Below are positions 61,894 to 64,000 of a stretch of DNA of 64,000 nucleotides, piece by piece. Within the stretch, counting starts at the first letter, position 1. Each line of letters starts with the position of its first letter. Under the pieces are notes generated by a model. The model was not told the DNA's origin, did not search any database, and saw only the letters and a program-made list of their open reading frames with translations. Both the position numbers and the translations under genes were made by a program. Source of the DNA: LZORAL124-50-18 sp051208045 (GTDB taxonomy: Bacteria; Pseudomonadota; Gammaproteobacteria; Pseudomonadales; Oleiphilaceae); NCBI GenBank assembly GCA_051208045.1, contig JBPJFY010000003.1, positions 248,001 to 312,000 of the forward strand, in the 5' to 3' direction.

Positions 61894-62811
61894 TTAACTC
61901 CTGCTTTCGACCATGCTGACGAACAATTCCTCCAAACGATTGGACTTACTCCGCATACTGCTGACTTCGATGCCTTTCTTCGACAGATAGTCAAACAGAG
62001 CATTCATCGAGCAACCTTTCGGTACATCCACTTCCATGCTGCCATCTTCATTTTGTCGAAATGTGAACACATCATGCGCCGGCACTAAGGCAGGTGGTGT
62101 GCGTATATCCAGAACGAACGTTTCCAAATGAAGCCGTTCCAACAGCGCTTTTTTACTGGTATTTTCCAAAATGCGTCCTTGGTCGATAATCGCGATGTTA
62201 CGGCAGAGCGCTTCCGCTTCTTCCAGATAATGTGTGGTCAATATAATGGTAGTGCCACGCCGGTTCAGCGTGGTGAGAAATTGCCACATGGAACGGCGCA
62301 ATTCGATATCAACACCCGCGGTCGGCTCATCCAATAAAAGCACTTTCGGCTCATGAATCAATGCCCGTGCAATCATGAGCCGCCGTTTCATCCCGCCGGA
62401 AAGCAAACGTGCCGCAGTCTCACGCTTTTCCCACAATCCCAGCTGCTTCAGATAGTGCTCTGCACGATCGCGAGCAACCGCAATTGGAATACCATAGTAC
62501 CCCGCTTGCGTAACAACGATATCCATCACTTTTTCAAACTGGTTAAAGTTGAATTCCTGTGGTACAACACCCAACTGCATTTTGGCTTCTACCGGGTGAG
62601 AGTCCAGATCAAAACCCATGATTTTTACCTGACCACCGGTCTTGTTCACCAGCGAGGATAAAATGCCCAGTGTCGTGGATTTGCCGGCGCCATTTGGCCC
62701 CAACAACGCAAAAAAATCCCCTGCCTGCACCTGAAGGCTGATCCCGTGGAGCGCGACGACACCTGACGCATACGTTTTTTGCAGATGATCAATTTCCAGT
62801 GCGTAAGACAT
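61894..62811 (-). CDS. yadG: ABC transporter ATP-binding protein, YadG family
   Basis: 305 residues. Walker A GPNGAGKST near residue 38, signature LLSGGMKRRL, Walker B LLLDEPTAGVD, H-loop TTHY. The last about 90 residues are the C-terminal extension typical of YadG-like exporters. With YadH it should export a small molecule or lipid; the substrate is not known. Confidence 0.93.
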   Translation of the reverse strand: MSYALEIDHLQKTYASGVVALHGISLQVQAGDFFALLGPNGAGKSTTLGILSSLVNKTGGQVKIMGFDLDSHPVEAKMQLGVVPQEFNFNQFEKVMDIVVTQAGYYGIPIAVARDRAEHYLKQLGLWEKRETAARLLSGGMKRRLMIARALIHEPKVLLLDEPTAGVDIELRRSMWQFLTTLNRRGTTIILTTHYLEEAEALCRNIAIIDQGRILENTSKKALLERLHLETFVLDIRTPPALVPAHDVFTFRQNEDGSMEVDVPKGCSMNALFDYLSKKGIEVSSMRSKSNRLEELFVSMVESRS

Positions 62812-63002
62812 CGCTTACCATTTCCGCTAAAAATGAAAGGCTTTTAAATGGTGTCGAAACGAAAAATATCAATAGTTCACCCCGGTAATTCCCTTTGAAT
62901 CCGAACAAGATGTATGATTTTGCGAAATCTATTTCAGTTTCCTTGGCTTTTGCCGTCTATAATCCCATGCTTGCGTATACTCAAATCTTAAGGCAATGAT
63001 TT

Positions 63003-64000
63003 ATGAAGAATTACTACCGTTCACTGCTCCTTCCAGTCAGTCTGGTACTGGTAACTTCTGCTTGCAGTGAGAGTAGCAGCAGTTCAAGCACACTCACCGG
63101 CCAGTTGATGTTTTCCGGTCTCAACGGCCTCAGCTATAAAACGGCCACCCAGGAAGGCGTACTCGATGAAGCGGGTACCTACAAGTACCTGGCCGGTGAA
63201 ACCATTTCCTTTTCTCTGGGCAATCTGCCACTCGTTGAAGATGTTCCCGCCCGGGAGTTCCTGTCATTCCTGGAGTTCGGTATCGACGAGCGAGTGGAAC
63301 TGGACGACGGTACAGTGGAAGAAGGGTTTTCAACACACGCTCAGGCGGAGGTTAATGTATCCAAGCAGGGCTACACAAATAACCTGTCCCGATTTATTTA
63401 CATGATGGGTGACATTGTTAAATCTAACTCAGCTGGCAATGACCCGATTTTCATCACGGATTGGACCATTGAGCAGCTCAATGCGTATTTGTTGACCGAT
63501 GCACCTCCGGTAGATTTTAACGTGTCGATTGATGAGTTCGAGGCAGAAGGCTCCCCATTTAACCTGATGCTGGAAAATATCTGCTTTTTCCCGGAAGATT
63601 TTATTGAGTGTGAAGAGCCGCCAACACAGGCGGAAATTGACGAAGCAGAGTCTCGCTTCGATGAGAACGGCGACGAGCGTACCGATCTCGACCCGGATAA
63701 ACTCTACAAAGAAGACCTTGAAATCAAAAAGAAAATCATTGCAAGCGGCGTGCGCACCGCCAGCCGAAAATCTGACGCACAAACTGCAACCGCGCTACAG
63801 AATGATGCCAATGACATTCACTCAGTGCTGTCCGCAGATATTTATTTCAATGAATACAGCGCCAATATCAAAGAGGGAGACTTCACACCCCGCACTGTCG
63901 AAATACGTTCGGAGCGATCACCTTTTGCACTTATTGATATGGAAGTCGTCAGTCTCAACGAAAACATTGCCATCGTTGATTCTTTTGATGTGGAAAATAA
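63003..64000 (+). CDS. Large lipoprotein, 5' part only
   Basis: Open from the ATG at 63003 to the window edge (332 full codons, no stop), so the gene continues outside. Lipoprotein signal MKNYYRSLLLPVSLVLVTSAC with lipobox TSAC, followed by a Ser-rich tether (SESSSSSST). Then a beta-rich segment GVLDEAGTYKYLAGETISFSLGNLPL that resembles a short carboxypeptidase-like repeat common in secreted lipoproteins of marine gamma-proteobacteria. The following region is acidic and helical. Function unknown; outer-membrane lipoprotein likely. Confidence 0.75.
   Translation, partial: MKNYYRSLLLPVSLVLVTSACSESSSSSSTLTGQLMFSGLNGLSYKTATQEGVLDEAGTYKYLAGETISFSLGNLPLVEDVPAREFLSFLEFGIDERVELDDGTVEEGFSTHAQAEVNVSKQGYTNNLSRFIYMMGDIVKSNSAGNDPIFITDWTIEQLNAYLLTDAPPVDFNVSIDEFEAEGSPFNLMLENICFFPEDFIECEEPPTQAEIDEAESRFDENGDERTDLDPDKLYKEDLEIKKKIIASGVRTASRKSDAQTATALQNDANDIHSVLSADIYFNEYSANIKEGDFTPRTVEIRSERSPFALIDMEVVSLNENIAIVDSFDVEN

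Noticed and set aside
1..64000. CRISPR arrays, phage genes, insertion sequences or defence islands
   Set aside because: No regularly spaced repeats, transposase, integrase or phage structural genes were recognised on either strand.

Overview
The window is a 64 kb chromosomal segment from a motile, piliated Gram-negative bacterium, most likely a marine gammaproteobacterium near the Pseudomonas / Marinobacter / Alcanivorax part of the class. The main evidence is gene order. queA-tgt-yajC-secD-secF, suhB / trmJ-cysE-iscR-iscS, and ndk-rlmN-pilF-rodZ-ispG-hisS-yfgM-bamB-der follow the arrangement known from Pseudomonas aeruginosa almost gene for gene. The flagellar block splits into flgBCDE and flgFGHIJKL with sigma-54-type promoters, as in pseudomonads. 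No phage, IS element, CRISPR array or defence island was seen. The species was not identified.

Layout. 1-14.5 kb holds accessory and signalling genes: a secreted helical protein, a universal stress protein, the ABC-F ATPase Uup, CheV, a MOSC protein, tRNA-Gly, a TetR regulator, a CbiX-like protein, an SDR epimerase, a periplasmic solute-binding protein with a secreted partner, tRNA-Glu, a 39-residue membrane protein, and a GGDEF-EAL protein. 14.7-16.9 kb is a stand-alone phosphate acetyltransferase. 16.9-30.2 kb (minus strand) is the housekeeping run from trmJ to der, with suhB divergent. 31.2-36.6 kb is secretion (secDF-yajC) and queuosine (tgt-queA). 36.8-44.2 kb holds tRNA-Leu, an elongation factor G, an HPt/HD-GYP-like protein, a GT-C/TMTC-like membrane protein and a long-chain acyl-CoA synthetase. 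45.3-57.8 kb is the flagellar rod, hook and ring operon set flgB to flgL. 58-64 kb holds a nitroreductase, a membrane adenylate cyclase, yadG-yadH-queF, and the start of a large lipoprotein gene cut by the window edge.

The most notable points are departures from the conserved plan. (1) The isc locus is reduced to iscR and iscS: iscU, iscA, hscB, hscA, fdx and iscX are absent from their usual place, and ndk follows iscS directly. IscS itself lacks the C-terminal tail that contacts IscU, while IscR keeps its cluster ligands and a good type 1 IscR site lies at its promoter. (2) The positional suhB gene encodes an inositol-monophosphatase fold protein that has lost the DPxDGT metal-binding motif, so it is probably catalytically dead. 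(3) An HPt domain is fused to a degenerate HD-GYP domain. (4) A 15-base motif resembling the sigma-S extended -10 is repeated upstream of cheV and of an unknown gene. (5) The terminator of the acyl-CoA synthetase gene lies inside the coding end of its convergent neighbour. Chemotaxis, c-di-GMP, cAMP and flagellar genes in one window point to a surface-associated or motile lifestyle.
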